NCBI GenBank assembly: GCA_021737115.1
Contig: JAIPER010000216.1
Span: 1-6,376 of the forward strand
Reading direction: 5' to 3'
Source: Desulfohalobiaceae bacterium
GTDB lineage: Bacteria; Desulfobacterota; Desulfovibrionia; Desulfovibrionales; Desulfothermaceae
Length of the DNA stretch: 6,376 nucleotides
Below are positions 1-5,194 of the stretch, one piece after another; positions within the stretch are counted from its first letter, which is position 1, and each line of letters begins with the position of its first letter. The notes beneath the pieces are model-generated. The model was given only the letters and a program-made list of their open reading frames with translations, searched no databases and was not told the origin of the DNA. The translations under genes were made by a program, and so were the position numbers.

Positions 1-647
1 CGGCCGGCATCCGAGGGTTCGGTGTCCACCACGCAGGCAATGTCGATATCAAGCTCCCGGGCGGCCTGGTGCAGAAACCGGACCCCCTGGCGCATGCCGC
101 CGTTGTTGTTCTCCTCGTCCCCCACGGCCAGCAGAGCGATGTTCACGTCAAACAGGGACCTGTCTCTGGAAAACTCCCCCAGGATGTCCATCTCCAGGGC
201 CAGGCCCAGTTTCATGTCCATGACCCCGCGCCCGAAGAGGTACCCGCCGCTGTGCAGATCCCTGGAAACTTCCTGGGACAGCTGCATCCCGGCCAGCTTT
301 TCGGTCAGCTTTTCCGGATCGAAGGCCAGAGGTTTCAGGGAGCCGAAATTTTGAACATCGACCACGTCGAAATGGGAGATGAGCAGGATAGTCTTCTGGG
401 TGGGCCTGTCAGCCTTGACCAGGGCAAAGAGGGCCAGCAGGGGACGTGGGATGTCCGGCAGCCTGGAGTCGATCAGCCGGAGATGGGCGGGATTGTCCTG
501 AAAGTAGGACAGCCCTTGCATTTTTTGATGTATATGCCGGGCGATCCGGTTCTCATCCTCGCTGCCGGTGATGCTTGGAAATCGGACCAGATCGAGGAGG
601 TCGGCCCTTATTTTGTCCGGCCTTGATTCGGCATGGATGTTTTGCAT
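1..647 (-). CDS. rocB: RocB-like M20-family metallopeptidase, N-terminal part (runs off left edge)
   Basis: The minus-strand frame opens at an ATG (645-647) and stays open to the window edge, giving about 215 codons of a protein that in RocB relatives is roughly 550 residues. An in-frame TAA lies three codons upstream of the ATG and AAGGG sits about 6 nt before it, so the start is well supported. Visible M20 zinc-peptidase motifs, in order, are SHFDVVD (near residue 91, zinc-ligand His and Asp), GRGVMDMKLG (near 139, bridging Asp), GDEENNGGM (near 176, catalytic and ligand Glu) and VDTEPS (near 207). The phrase 'FPSITGSEDE' near the N-terminus is also typical of this family. RocB is named for the arginine-utilisation locus of Bacillus, but its exact substrate is unsettled; a cytoplasmic peptidase or amidohydrolase of amino-acid catabolism is the safe reading. 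The C-terminal domain is outside the window. It is divergent from the selenoprotein gene at 1228. Confidence 0.9.
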   Translation of the reverse strand, partial: MQNIHAESRPDKIRADLLDLVRFPSITGSEDENRIARHIHQKMQGLSYFQDNPAHLRLIDSRLPDIPRPLLALFALVKADRPTQKTILLISHFDVVDVQNFGSLKPLAFDPEKLTEKLAGMQLSQEVSRDLHSGGYLFGRGVMDMKLGLALEMDILGEFSRDRSLFDVNIALLAVGDEENNNGGMRQGVRFLHQAARELDIDIACVVDTEPSDAG

Positions 648-695
648 GGTCAGCCCTTAGCAGTTGTTAAAGAGAAGAAAAAGATGGAAGAAATT

Positions 696-956
696 TGTTC
701 CGCGCCCGCTTCGCTTGAGTCACAGAGCTTTCAGAGAGTACAGAGCGAGAAGAGGTTTCTTTTTTGTCCGTGTCGGAGAAAGGCAGGACACGGCCAAAAG
801 GGCTCCGCCCTTCGGGCAGATACAAGAGTGTTCGCCGAAGGCGATGCGGTTTTTACCCGGGCGTTCTTCCTCTCGCCCGGATAAAAAAGAAAACAACTCT
901 TTCCAATCTGCATCTCTCGGTGAACTCATTAGCTCAAGCGAAGCGGGCGCGGGACA
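696..956. repeat. 261-bp palindromic multi-hairpin element (MITE-like or structured RNA)
   Basis: The ends are inverted copies of a 24-nt sequence (696-719 and 933-956) that match at 23 of 24 positions. Inside, 756-767 pairs with 881-892 over 12 positions, one of them G-T. The centre then folds into four local hairpins: 768-774/787-793 (7 bp), 807-810/814-817 (gccc-ttc-gggc, in competition with 800-803/807-810), 832-836/840-844 (5 bp, GAA loop) and 857-863/874-880 (7 bp). The result is a long closing stem, an internal loop, a second stem and a multibranched head. There is no transposase, and I see no clear target-site duplication outside the arms. It could be a non-autonomous mobile element or a transcribed structured RNA. 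The strand is not decided by the sequence. Confidence 0.7.
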
Positions 957-983
957 GTCTGCTCTTTTGTGAACTTGTCGTAA

Positions 984-1006
984 TTGCCATGGATGAACTA
1001 TGGCAA
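984..1006. repeat. Small hairpin, 7-bp stem
   Basis: TTGCCAT at 984-990 pairs perfectly with ATGGCAA at 1000-1006 around a 9-nt loop. No T-tract follows on either strand, so it is not a standard intrinsic terminator. Its function is unknown. Confidence 0.4.
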
Positions 1007-1215
1007 AGTAGTAGCGGAAGAGCGCTATAGCGATGCATCAGGGCCAGTATAGCCGGAATCGGTGAAATATCAATAACAAACAGGGTATTCGTCTCAGGGA
1101 TGATTCCCTTCCGGCCCAGAGCTGATCCGAAAATCTTTTTGCGCAACTGAAAATCGAAAATTTATTGACCTTGTACCTTGATTTTTACAGACTTCTCCCA
1201 AAAATATGGGAAAGA

Positions 1216-1222
1216 AGAGAGG
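1216..1222 (+). promoter_or_regulatory. Ribosome binding site of the selenoprotein gene
   Basis: AGAGAGG ends 5 nt before the ATG at 1228. This favours that ATG over the in-frame TTG at 1165, which would add 21 residues and has no Shine-Dalgarno sequence. A small hairpin (TCCCA/TGGGA around AAAATA, 1196-1211) lies just upstream. Confidence 0.7.
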
Positions 1223-1227
1223 TTATC

Positions 1228-1770
1228 ATGGTCTGGACCACATGGATTGAAATGGAACCAGTTGATACGGCCAAGGAAGAAGTGGCCAAGCTATACAATC
1301 GTGCACTGGACCGGACAACAGGCCGCCCTTTGGATATCGTTCGTCTGACCAGCCTGACGCCTCGGGTGGCCGGCCTTCTTTATGATCTGCAAGAGGCAGT
1401 TAGTCAGGCAACCGAAGGTTTGACCCTTCGTGAAAAAGAGATTGCGGCCCTGCTTGTCTCTACCTACAATGGTTGTGTACACTGAACGGCAACCCACCTG
1501 GAGGCCCTCGGTCGAGTGGCCAAGAGTCAGAAACTAGCGGAACAGGTCAAGGATGATTTTACCAAGGCCGACCTTAGTCCCCGGGAGAGGCGGATCGCTG
1601 ATTTCGCTGTCAAGGTGACGCGTGTGCCAAATGCCTGCAGTCCGGCAGACCTTCAGTTGCTCAGGGAGGTCGGATTAAAAGACAAGGATATTTTGAGTCT
1701 TGTTCAGATCGTGGCCTACTACAATCTGAGCACACGGCTTTTTGAATCTCTGAGCACGGTGGATCGCTGA
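1228..1770 (+). CDS. AhpD-like peroxidase-related selenoprotein (in-frame TGA read as selenocysteine, CxxU)
   Basis: The frame is open from ATG 1228 to TGA 1768 except for one TGA at 1483-1485. Read through, it gives 180 residues, close to the usual length of the peroxidase-related AhpD/carboxymuconolactone-decarboxylase family. The active site reads N-G-C83-V-H-U86-T-A-T-H90. AhpD proteins have CxxC followed four residues later by His, and a Glu twelve residues before the first Cys. Here those are C83, U86, H90 and E71. Sec therefore replaces the second, peroxidatic cysteine. The C-terminal half (LSPRERRIADFAVKVT, then a helix with VAYYNLSTRLFESL) is intact and family-typical, which argues against a nonsense mutation. 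A hairpin suited to be the SECIS lies at 1503-1521. The likely role is cytoplasmic thiol- or selenol-dependent peroxide reduction; substrate and electron donor are unknown. It appears monocistronic. selA, selB, selC and selD are not in the window and must lie elsewhere. Conventional gene finding would give two fragments, 1228-1485 and a piece from about 1516. Confidence 0.9.
1483..1485 (+). other. TGA recoded as selenocysteine (Sec86)
   Basis: This TGA falls exactly where AhpD-family proteins carry the second Cys of CxxC. The frame before and after it is the same, and the 94 codons from 1486 to the final TGA contain no other stop. Cys-to-Sec replacement at a redox-active site is the usual pattern in bacterial selenoproteins. 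Confidence 0.88.
1503..1521 (+). promoter_or_regulatory. Bacterial SECIS element (bSECIS)
   Basis: GGCC (1503-1506) and CTC (1507-1509) pair with GAG (1514-1516) and GGCC (1518-1521), with T1517 bulged, closing a 4-nt apical loop GGTC (1510-1513). The loop begins 24 nt after the TGA and has G at its first two positions. Both points fit the known rules for bacterial SECIS hairpins (loop about 16-37 nt downstream, G near the loop start). A weak outer extension, CTG 1498-1500 with CAG 1528-1530, is possible. It would bind SelB and direct Sec insertion at 1483. Confidence 0.78.
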
Positions 1771-1913
1771 CGCATCCCGCAAGTGCTGCCTTCAACTTCA
1801 GACTTCGTACTGTAGTCCCAATTATTGAATTTAACCGATTAAAATGATAGATCTGTCTTCAAAATTGGACATTCTGGTCGGTCAGCCCACCAGTTGTCGC
1901 ACTGAATCCGAAA

Positions 1914-1940
1914 CTCCCCTCCCTGGCCAGGGAGTGGTCG
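1914..1940. repeat. GC-rich intergenic palindrome
   Basis: CTCCCTGGCCAGGGAG at 1919-1934 is a perfect 16-bp palindrome. It is bordered by CTCC on the left and a G-rich run (GGGGGAGGG, 1940-1948) on the right, which can extend the pairing imperfectly. No T-tract follows. It resembles dispersed intergenic palindromes common in bacterial genomes and is probably a repeat rather than an operator. Confidence 0.5.
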
Positions 1941-2090
1941 GGGGAGGGTCGATCCGGCCTTTTGGAAGCTTCATCAAAGAGTGCCAATGACTCAAATTGA
2001 AGTTTCTGCCTCGATCAAACTGGCAGATGTGGACTTCAACCCAATTACACATCAACCCGAACATATGCTTAAATATATTAGTTAATTATA

Positions 2091-2119
2091 TGTCAGACCT
2101 GCCAGAGGCAGGGCTGACA
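2091..2119. repeat. Hairpin repeat, copy 1 (GTCAG-TGCC-AGA-GGCA-CTGAC type)
   Basis: GTCAGACCTGCC (2092-2103) and GGCAGGGCTGAC (2107-2118) pair at 11 of 12 positions around an AGA loop, extended by T2091-A2119. The AT-rich sequence TAATTATAT directly precedes it. The second copy at 6066-6092 has the same outer stem, inner stem and loop, but its variable stem positions are changed as pairs. Confidence 0.65.
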
Positions 2120-2133
2120 CCTGTAACCTGTGC

Positions 2134-2156
2134 AATGTCAAATTTTAATGTCAAAT
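2134..2156. promoter_or_regulatory. Direct repeat upstream of the ExoD-family gene, possible operator
   Basis: AATGTCAAAT occurs at 2134-2143 and again at 2147-2156, a 13-nt period, about 56 bp before the start of the ExoD-family gene. On the minus strand each copy reads ATTTGACATT, which contains TTGACA. It could be a tandem binding site or chance AT-rich repetition. Confidence 0.3.
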
Positions 2157-2211
2157 CAATCAGTTTGGAGGTTAACTCTCATAACTGGTACAGGTGTGCG
2201 AAGTCCGGAAT

Positions 2212-2799
2212 ATGACTCAGGAAGTCAGAAATTTGGGGGAGCTGCTTGATCGCATCGGCAGCAGGGTCGGGGAAGATCGGGATCGTATCTCTCTGGGCAT
2301 GATCCTGGAGACGGTCGGAAGCAGGTCCTTTGGTCCTTTGCTGCTCCTGTTGGGCGTCATCCTGTTGTCGCCCTTGAGTGGAATTCCGGGCATGCCTACG
2401 ACCATGGGAATACTCGTTTTGTTGATCGTAGTTCAGATGCTTTTCTACAGAGAGCATTTCTGGTTGCCGGCTTGCCTGCTCAGACGTTCAGTGGGGCGCA
2501 GCAGGCTGGAAAAAGCGCTCAGGTGGCTGCGGCCAATGGCCCGCTTCATCGACCGCTTCCTGCAGCCGCGACTGAGGATTTTCATTGGCGGCTACAGCGT
2601 TTACCTCGTAGCCATTGTCTGTCTTGACATGGCCGTCATTACGCCGCTGATGGAGGTCATCCCCTTTTTCGCCACCAGCACCGGGGCCGTTTTTACCGCC
2701 TTCGGGCTAGCGCTGATTGCCAATGACGGTTTTCTGGCCCTGATCGCCTTCATGCTCACGGCCACCGTTTTTTTATTCGTTATCAATAACTTCCTTTGA
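2212..2799 (+). CDS. ExoD-family integral membrane protein
   Basis: This 195-residue protein belongs to the ExoD family (exopolysaccharide synthesis, ExoD). That name comes from a Rhizobium locus affecting exopolysaccharide production and alkaline tolerance; the biochemical activity is not known. The polar N-terminus (residues 1-40, NLGELLDRIGSRVGEDRDRISLGMIL) is followed by hydrophobic segments near 42-57, 64-79, 126-146, 152-170 and 173-193, with the family phrase SPLSGIPGMPTTMG at 53-66 and a central basic stretch RRSVGRSRLEKALRWLRP. I chose ATG 2212. An in-frame GTG at 2194 would add six residues. Neither has a strong Shine-Dalgarno sequence, and the GGAGG at 2167-2171 is too far from either. 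It is the first gene of a probable operon, 56 nt before the helicase gene. Confidence 0.85.
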   Translation: MTQEVRNLGELLDRIGSRVGEDRDRISLGMILETVGSRSFGPLLLLLGVILLSPLSGIPGMPTTMGILVLLIVVQMLFYREHFWLPACLLRRSVGRSRLEKALRWLRPMARFIDRFLQPRLRIFIGGYSVYLVAIVCLDMAVITPLMEVIPFFATSTGAVFTAFGLALIANDGFLALIAFMLTATVFLFVINNFL

Positions 2800-2841
2800 T
2801 TTGTAATAAGGCACTGATCAAAAAACTACATCTCAAGATGC

Positions 2842-2846
2842 AGGAG
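2842..2846 (+). promoter_or_regulatory. Ribosome binding site deciding the helicase start
   Basis: AGGAG ends 9 nt before the ATG at 2856. In-frame alternatives at 2838 (ATG) and 2796 (TTG, overlapping the ExoD stop) have no such sequence ahead of them, so 2856 is preferred. Confidence 0.6.
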
Positions 2847-2855
2847 CGGTTGGAG

Positions 2856-4160
2856 ATGAACAAAACAGATAATGAGGAAAACCCCGGACAGCAAGAGGCC
2901 GGGAGTCCCTCCGGAGAGATTACACCGGATGAAACAAAGACCAGCTTTCACGATCTCGACCTGCCGGATAGCCTGCTGCAGGCCATACAGGATCTCGGGT
3001 TTACCCACTGCACTCCGATCCAGGCCGAGATTCTACCGGAGGCCCTGCAGGGCAGGGATGCCTTTGGCCGGGCCCAGACAGGCACAGGCAAAACAGCCGC
3101 CTTCTTGATCACCGTTATTACGCGGATGCTGCAGAATCCGATACAGGGAAAGCGAAAGCCCGGTACCCCCCGGGTCCTGATCATCGCCCCCACTCGGGAA
3201 CTGGTCCTGCAGATCAGCGAAGAGGCCCGGCAACTCATCCGGTATAGCGACATCACCCTGGTCTCGATCTTCGGGGGCATGGATTACAGGAAGCAGAAGG
3301 AGCTACTGGCCGGAAAACCGGTGGATATCATGGTGGCCACCCCCGGCAGGCTGCTCGATTTCAGCCGGAGGCGGGATCTGTACCTGGGCCGGGTCGAGAT
3401 GCTGATCCTGGACGAAGCCGACCGGATGCTGGACATGGGCTTCATCCCCGATGTCCGCAAGATCATCCACAGCACTCCGCACAAGGATAAGCGGCAGACC
3501 ATGCTCTATTCCGCAACTCTGACCGCGGCGATCACCCGGCTGGCCGCAAGCTGGACCAAGGATCCGCTCAGGGTGGAAATCGACCCGGAACAGGTGGCGG
3601 TGGACTCGGTGGAGCAGATCGTCTACATCGTCACGGAAAATGATAAATTTGCCCTGTTGTACAATATCATCGTCTGCCAAAACCTGAACCGGCTGATCAT
3701 TTTCTGCAATCAGAAGGATCAGGTGAACCGATTGGCGGAACAGTTGAACCGTTACGGGATCCAGTGCTCGGTTCTTTCCGGCGACATTCCCCAGAGAATG
3801 CGGATCGAGCGGCTGGAAAGGTTCAAGGCGGGAAAGATCAGGGTGCTGGTGGCGACCGATGTGGCGGCCAGGGGGATACACATCGAGGGCATGGATCACG
3901 TGATCAACTTCAGGCTTCCCCATGATCCGGAGGATTACATCCACCGCATCGGCCGCACCGGTCGGGCCGGGGCAGTAGGCACGGCCATCAGTTTTGCCGA
4001 CGAGGAAGACGCCTTTTACCTGCCGGGCATCGAGGATCTCATCGAGCGCAAGATCGACTGCATACAGCCCAAAGACGAGTGGCTGGTCCTGCCGGAACCG
4101 CCCCCCCGGGAAAAAAATCCCAGGCGTCCCAGATCAAGAAAACCCCGGAACCGAAAGTAG
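2856..4160 (+). CDS. DEAD-box ATP-dependent RNA helicase (RhlB/RhlE type)
   Basis: This 434-residue superfamily 2 helicase uses ATP to unwind or remodel RNA. All core motifs are present and intact: Q motif with F31 and TPIQ 53-56; motif I AQTGTGKT 73-80; Ia PTREL 112-116; GG 140-141; Ib TPGR 162-165; II DEAD 186-189; III SAT 219-221; IV LIIFCNQ 280-286; QxxR 313-316; V ATDVAARGIHI 333-343; VI HRIGRTGR 363-370. The segment after motif VI (SFADEEDAFYLPGIEDLI) and the basic Pro/Arg tail (residues 415-434) resemble RhlB, the helicase that joins the RNA degradosome in enterics; whether such a complex exists here is unknown. The first 30 residues are acidic, polar and probably disordered. The gene follows the ExoD-family gene by 56 nt and precedes zupT by 15 nt. 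Confidence 0.95.
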   Translation: MNKTDNEENPGQQEAGSPSGEITPDETKTSFHDLDLPDSLLQAIQDLGFTHCTPIQAEILPEALQGRDAFGRAQTGTGKTAAFLITVITRMLQNPIQGKRKPGTPRVLIIAPTRELVLQISEEARQLIRYSDITLVSIFGGMDYRKQKELLAGKPVDIMVATPGRLLDFSRRRDLYLGRVEMLILDEADRMLDMGFIPDVRKIIHSTPHKDKRQTMLYSATLTAAITRLAASWTKDPLRVEIDPEQVAVDSVEQIVYIVTENDKFALLYNIIVCQNLNRLIIFCNQKDQVNRLAEQLNRYGIQCSVLSGDIPQRMRIERLERFKAGKIRVLVATDVAARGIHIEGMDHVINFRLPHDPEDYIHRIGRTGRAGAVGTAISFADEEDAFYLPGIEDLIERKIDCIQPKDEWLVLPEPPPREKNPRRPRSRKPRNRK

Positions 4161-4175
4161 ACTTGTGAGGTGACC

Positions 4176-4988
4176 ATGGGGCAGGAAGGGGTTCTCTTTG
4201 CCTTTGGGCTGACTTTGCTGGCCGGGTTGTCCACCGGGGTGGGCAGTGTTCTGGCTTTTTTCAGCTCAACCACCAATACCCGTTTCCTGGCCGGGGCGCT
4301 GGGCTTTTCCGCGGGGGTGATGATCTACGTCTCCATGGTGGAGATCTTTTTCAAGGCCAGGCAGTCCCTGTCGGCAGTTGTTGGTGAGACTACCGGCTAC
4401 TGGCTGACCACCCTGGCTTTTTTTTCCGGCCTGCTGGTCATTGGGATCATCGACAGGCTGGTGCCGAGCTATGAGAATCCCCATGAACCGAGAAAAGTTG
4501 AAGAAATGAAGGATCCCGTCGAGGAGTGGAAAAAGGGAAAGCTGAAGCGCATGGGCATGTTTTCCGCCCTGGCCATCGCTATCCACAATTTTCCCGAAGG
4601 CCTGGCCACCTTTACCGGGGCCCTGCAGGATCCGGCCCTCGGGGTGAGCATCGCCGTGGCCATCGCCATTCACAATATCCCGGAAGGAATCGCCGTATCC
4701 GTCCCCCTGTACCACGCCACCGGAAGCAGAAGGAAAGCCCTGGGGTTCTCGCTCCTGTCCGGACTTTCCGAACCCCTGGGCGCACTCTTGGGATATCTCC
4801 TTCTGATGCACTACTTCAATGACCTGATCTTCGGTTTTTTATTCGCAGCCGTGGCCGGGATCATGGTTTTCATCTCCCTGGATGAACTCCTGCCCACGGC
4901 CGAGGAGTATGGCGAGCACCATGTCGCCATTTACGGGGTCGTGATCGGGATGGCGGTCATGGCTCTCAGTCTGCTGCTCTTTCAATAA
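4176..4988 (+). CDS. zupT: ZupT-type ZIP-family zinc/divalent metal transporter
   Basis: This 270-residue inner-membrane protein imports zinc and probably other divalent metals such as iron, manganese or cobalt. The paired ZIP metal-site motifs are HNFPEG (H137, E141) and HNIPEG (H166, E170) in adjacent transmembrane helices. A SEP motif (199-200) and LDELLP (235-240) are also typical of ZupT. About eight hydrophobic segments are visible, with a charged cytoplasmic-type loop near 98-126 (EEMKDPVEEWKKGKLKR). The ATG at 4176 is preceded by TGAGG with 5-nt spacing; a GTG at 4170 would overlap that site. The gene lies 15 nt after the helicase stop, so it is probably cotranscribed. The stop TAA lies within the AT-rich repeat block that follows. 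I see no convincing Zur-type operator. Confidence 0.93.
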   Translation: MGQEGVLFAFGLTLLAGLSTGVGSVLAFFSSTTNTRFLAGALGFSAGVMIYVSMVEIFFKARQSLSAVVGETTGYWLTTLAFFSGLLVIGIIDRLVPSYENPHEPRKVEEMKDPVEEWKKGKLKRMGMFSALAIAIHNFPEGLATFTGALQDPALGVSIAVAIAIHNIPEGIAVSVPLYHATGSRRKALGFSLLSGLSEPLGALLGYLLLMHYFNDLIFGFLFAAVAGIMVFISLDELLPTAEEYGEHHVAIYGVVIGMAVMALSLLLFQ

Positions 4989-5024
4989 TTGTTAATGGTC
5001 AATTGTCAATTGTTAATTATTAAT
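4984..5024. repeat. Left arm of inverted heptamer array
   Basis: Four head-to-tail 7-bp units (ATTGTTA, ATGGTCA, ATTGTCA, ATTGTTA) fill 4988-5015. On the minus strand they read TAACAAT, TGACAAT, TGACCAT and TAACAAT, the same family as the right arm at 5151-5192. The array begins inside the zupT stop codon region (TAA 4986-4988). Confidence 0.75.
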
Positions 5025-5147
5025 GCAGAGACATTTGACTGCTGACTCGTGCAGAGTGATATATTGGCGAGTAGCTGTGTGGTACAATAAGAAAGTAAAC
5101 CAAAATTGTGTCTACAATGTCCATGAAATATTTTTGCAAGAATCTGA
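5025..5147. other. Core between the heptamer arrays
   Basis: This is about 120 bp of AT-rich, non-coding sequence between the convergent zupT and pgl genes. No ORF, clear terminator or convincing promoter is visible. TTGACT (5035) and TATATT (about 5060) are too far apart for a good sigma-70 promoter. Confidence 0.5.
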
Positions 5148-5194
5148 AATTAACCATTAGCAATTAACCATTAACAATTAACAATTAACAATTA
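5148..5194. repeat. Right arm of inverted heptamer array
   Basis: Six contiguous 7-bp units of the form TARCMAT fill 5151-5192: TAACCAT, TAGCAAT, TAACCAT, then TAACAAT three times. The array runs opposite in orientation to the left arm, and its end provides the stop codon of pgl (complement of 5192-5194). The two arms can pair into a long AT-rich hairpin. Confidence 0.8.

Larger units (their letters stand above)
648..1227. other. Divergent intergenic region without a convincing gene
   Basis: This 580-bp stretch lies between the divergent starts of the RocB-like gene and the selenoprotein gene. Short frames exist on both strands, but none has a recognisable product or a good ribosome binding site. 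It holds the large palindromic element at 696-956, a 7-bp hairpin at 984-1006, a perfect 10-bp palindrome at 1023-1032 and an unassigned 70-codon minus-strand frame at 934-1146. Promoters for both flanking genes should lie here. The only candidate I can point to for the plus-strand gene is TTGACC at 1165-1170, which has no good -10 box, so I do not call it. Confidence 0.6.
1771..2211. other. Intergenic region with several small repeats, no gene
   Basis: I see no supported gene in these 441 bp. The minus-strand frame at 1882-2064 translates the GC-rich palindrome into a Pro-rich stretch and looks accidental. The region holds the palindrome at 1914-1940, a hairpin repeat at 2091-2119 within an AT-rich tract, and a direct repeat at 2134-2156. 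There is no clear intrinsic terminator after the selenoprotein gene. The promoter of the exoD-helicase-zupT operon should lie here, but I cannot identify it with confidence. Confidence 0.6.

Noticed and set aside
69..626. Plus-strand 185-codon frame and overlapping plus-strand frames at the left edge
   Set aside because: They are antisense to the clear M20 peptidase frame on the minus strand and show no protein family features.
664..1030. Overlapping plus-strand frames across the palindromic element
   Set aside because: Both strands are open because of the GC-rich hairpins; the translations are Arg/Ser rich and have no recognisable family.
1192..1216. Intrinsic terminator or riboswitch before the selenoprotein gene
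   Set aside because: The hairpin has only five core base pairs, is AT-rich and has no T-tract; no known riboswitch core is recognisable.
1165..1485. A separate 106-residue protein ending at TGA 1483, from a TTG start
   Set aside because: The same frame continues past the TGA with the rest of an AhpD-like fold, and the TGA replaces a conserved active-site Cys. The TTG start lacks a ribosome binding site.
1228..1770. Pseudogene with a nonsense mutation
   Set aside because: There is no other stop or frameshift, both halves are family-typical, the TGA is at the redox position, and a SECIS-like hairpin follows at the right distance.
3303..3944. 213-codon minus-strand frame
   Set aside because: It is a shadow of the DEAD-box helicase, whose motifs are complete on the plus strand.
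4266..4811. 181-codon minus-strand frame
   Set aside because: It is a shadow of zupT; the composition (Gly, Gln and His rich) is that of an antisense frame.
5035..5065. Sigma-70 promoter TTGACT...TATATT in the convergent spacer
   Set aside because: The spacer is about 19 nt, and no gene starts downstream on that strand.
4984..5194. CRISPR array
   Set aside because: The repeat units are 7 bp and contiguous, with no spacers and no cas genes.
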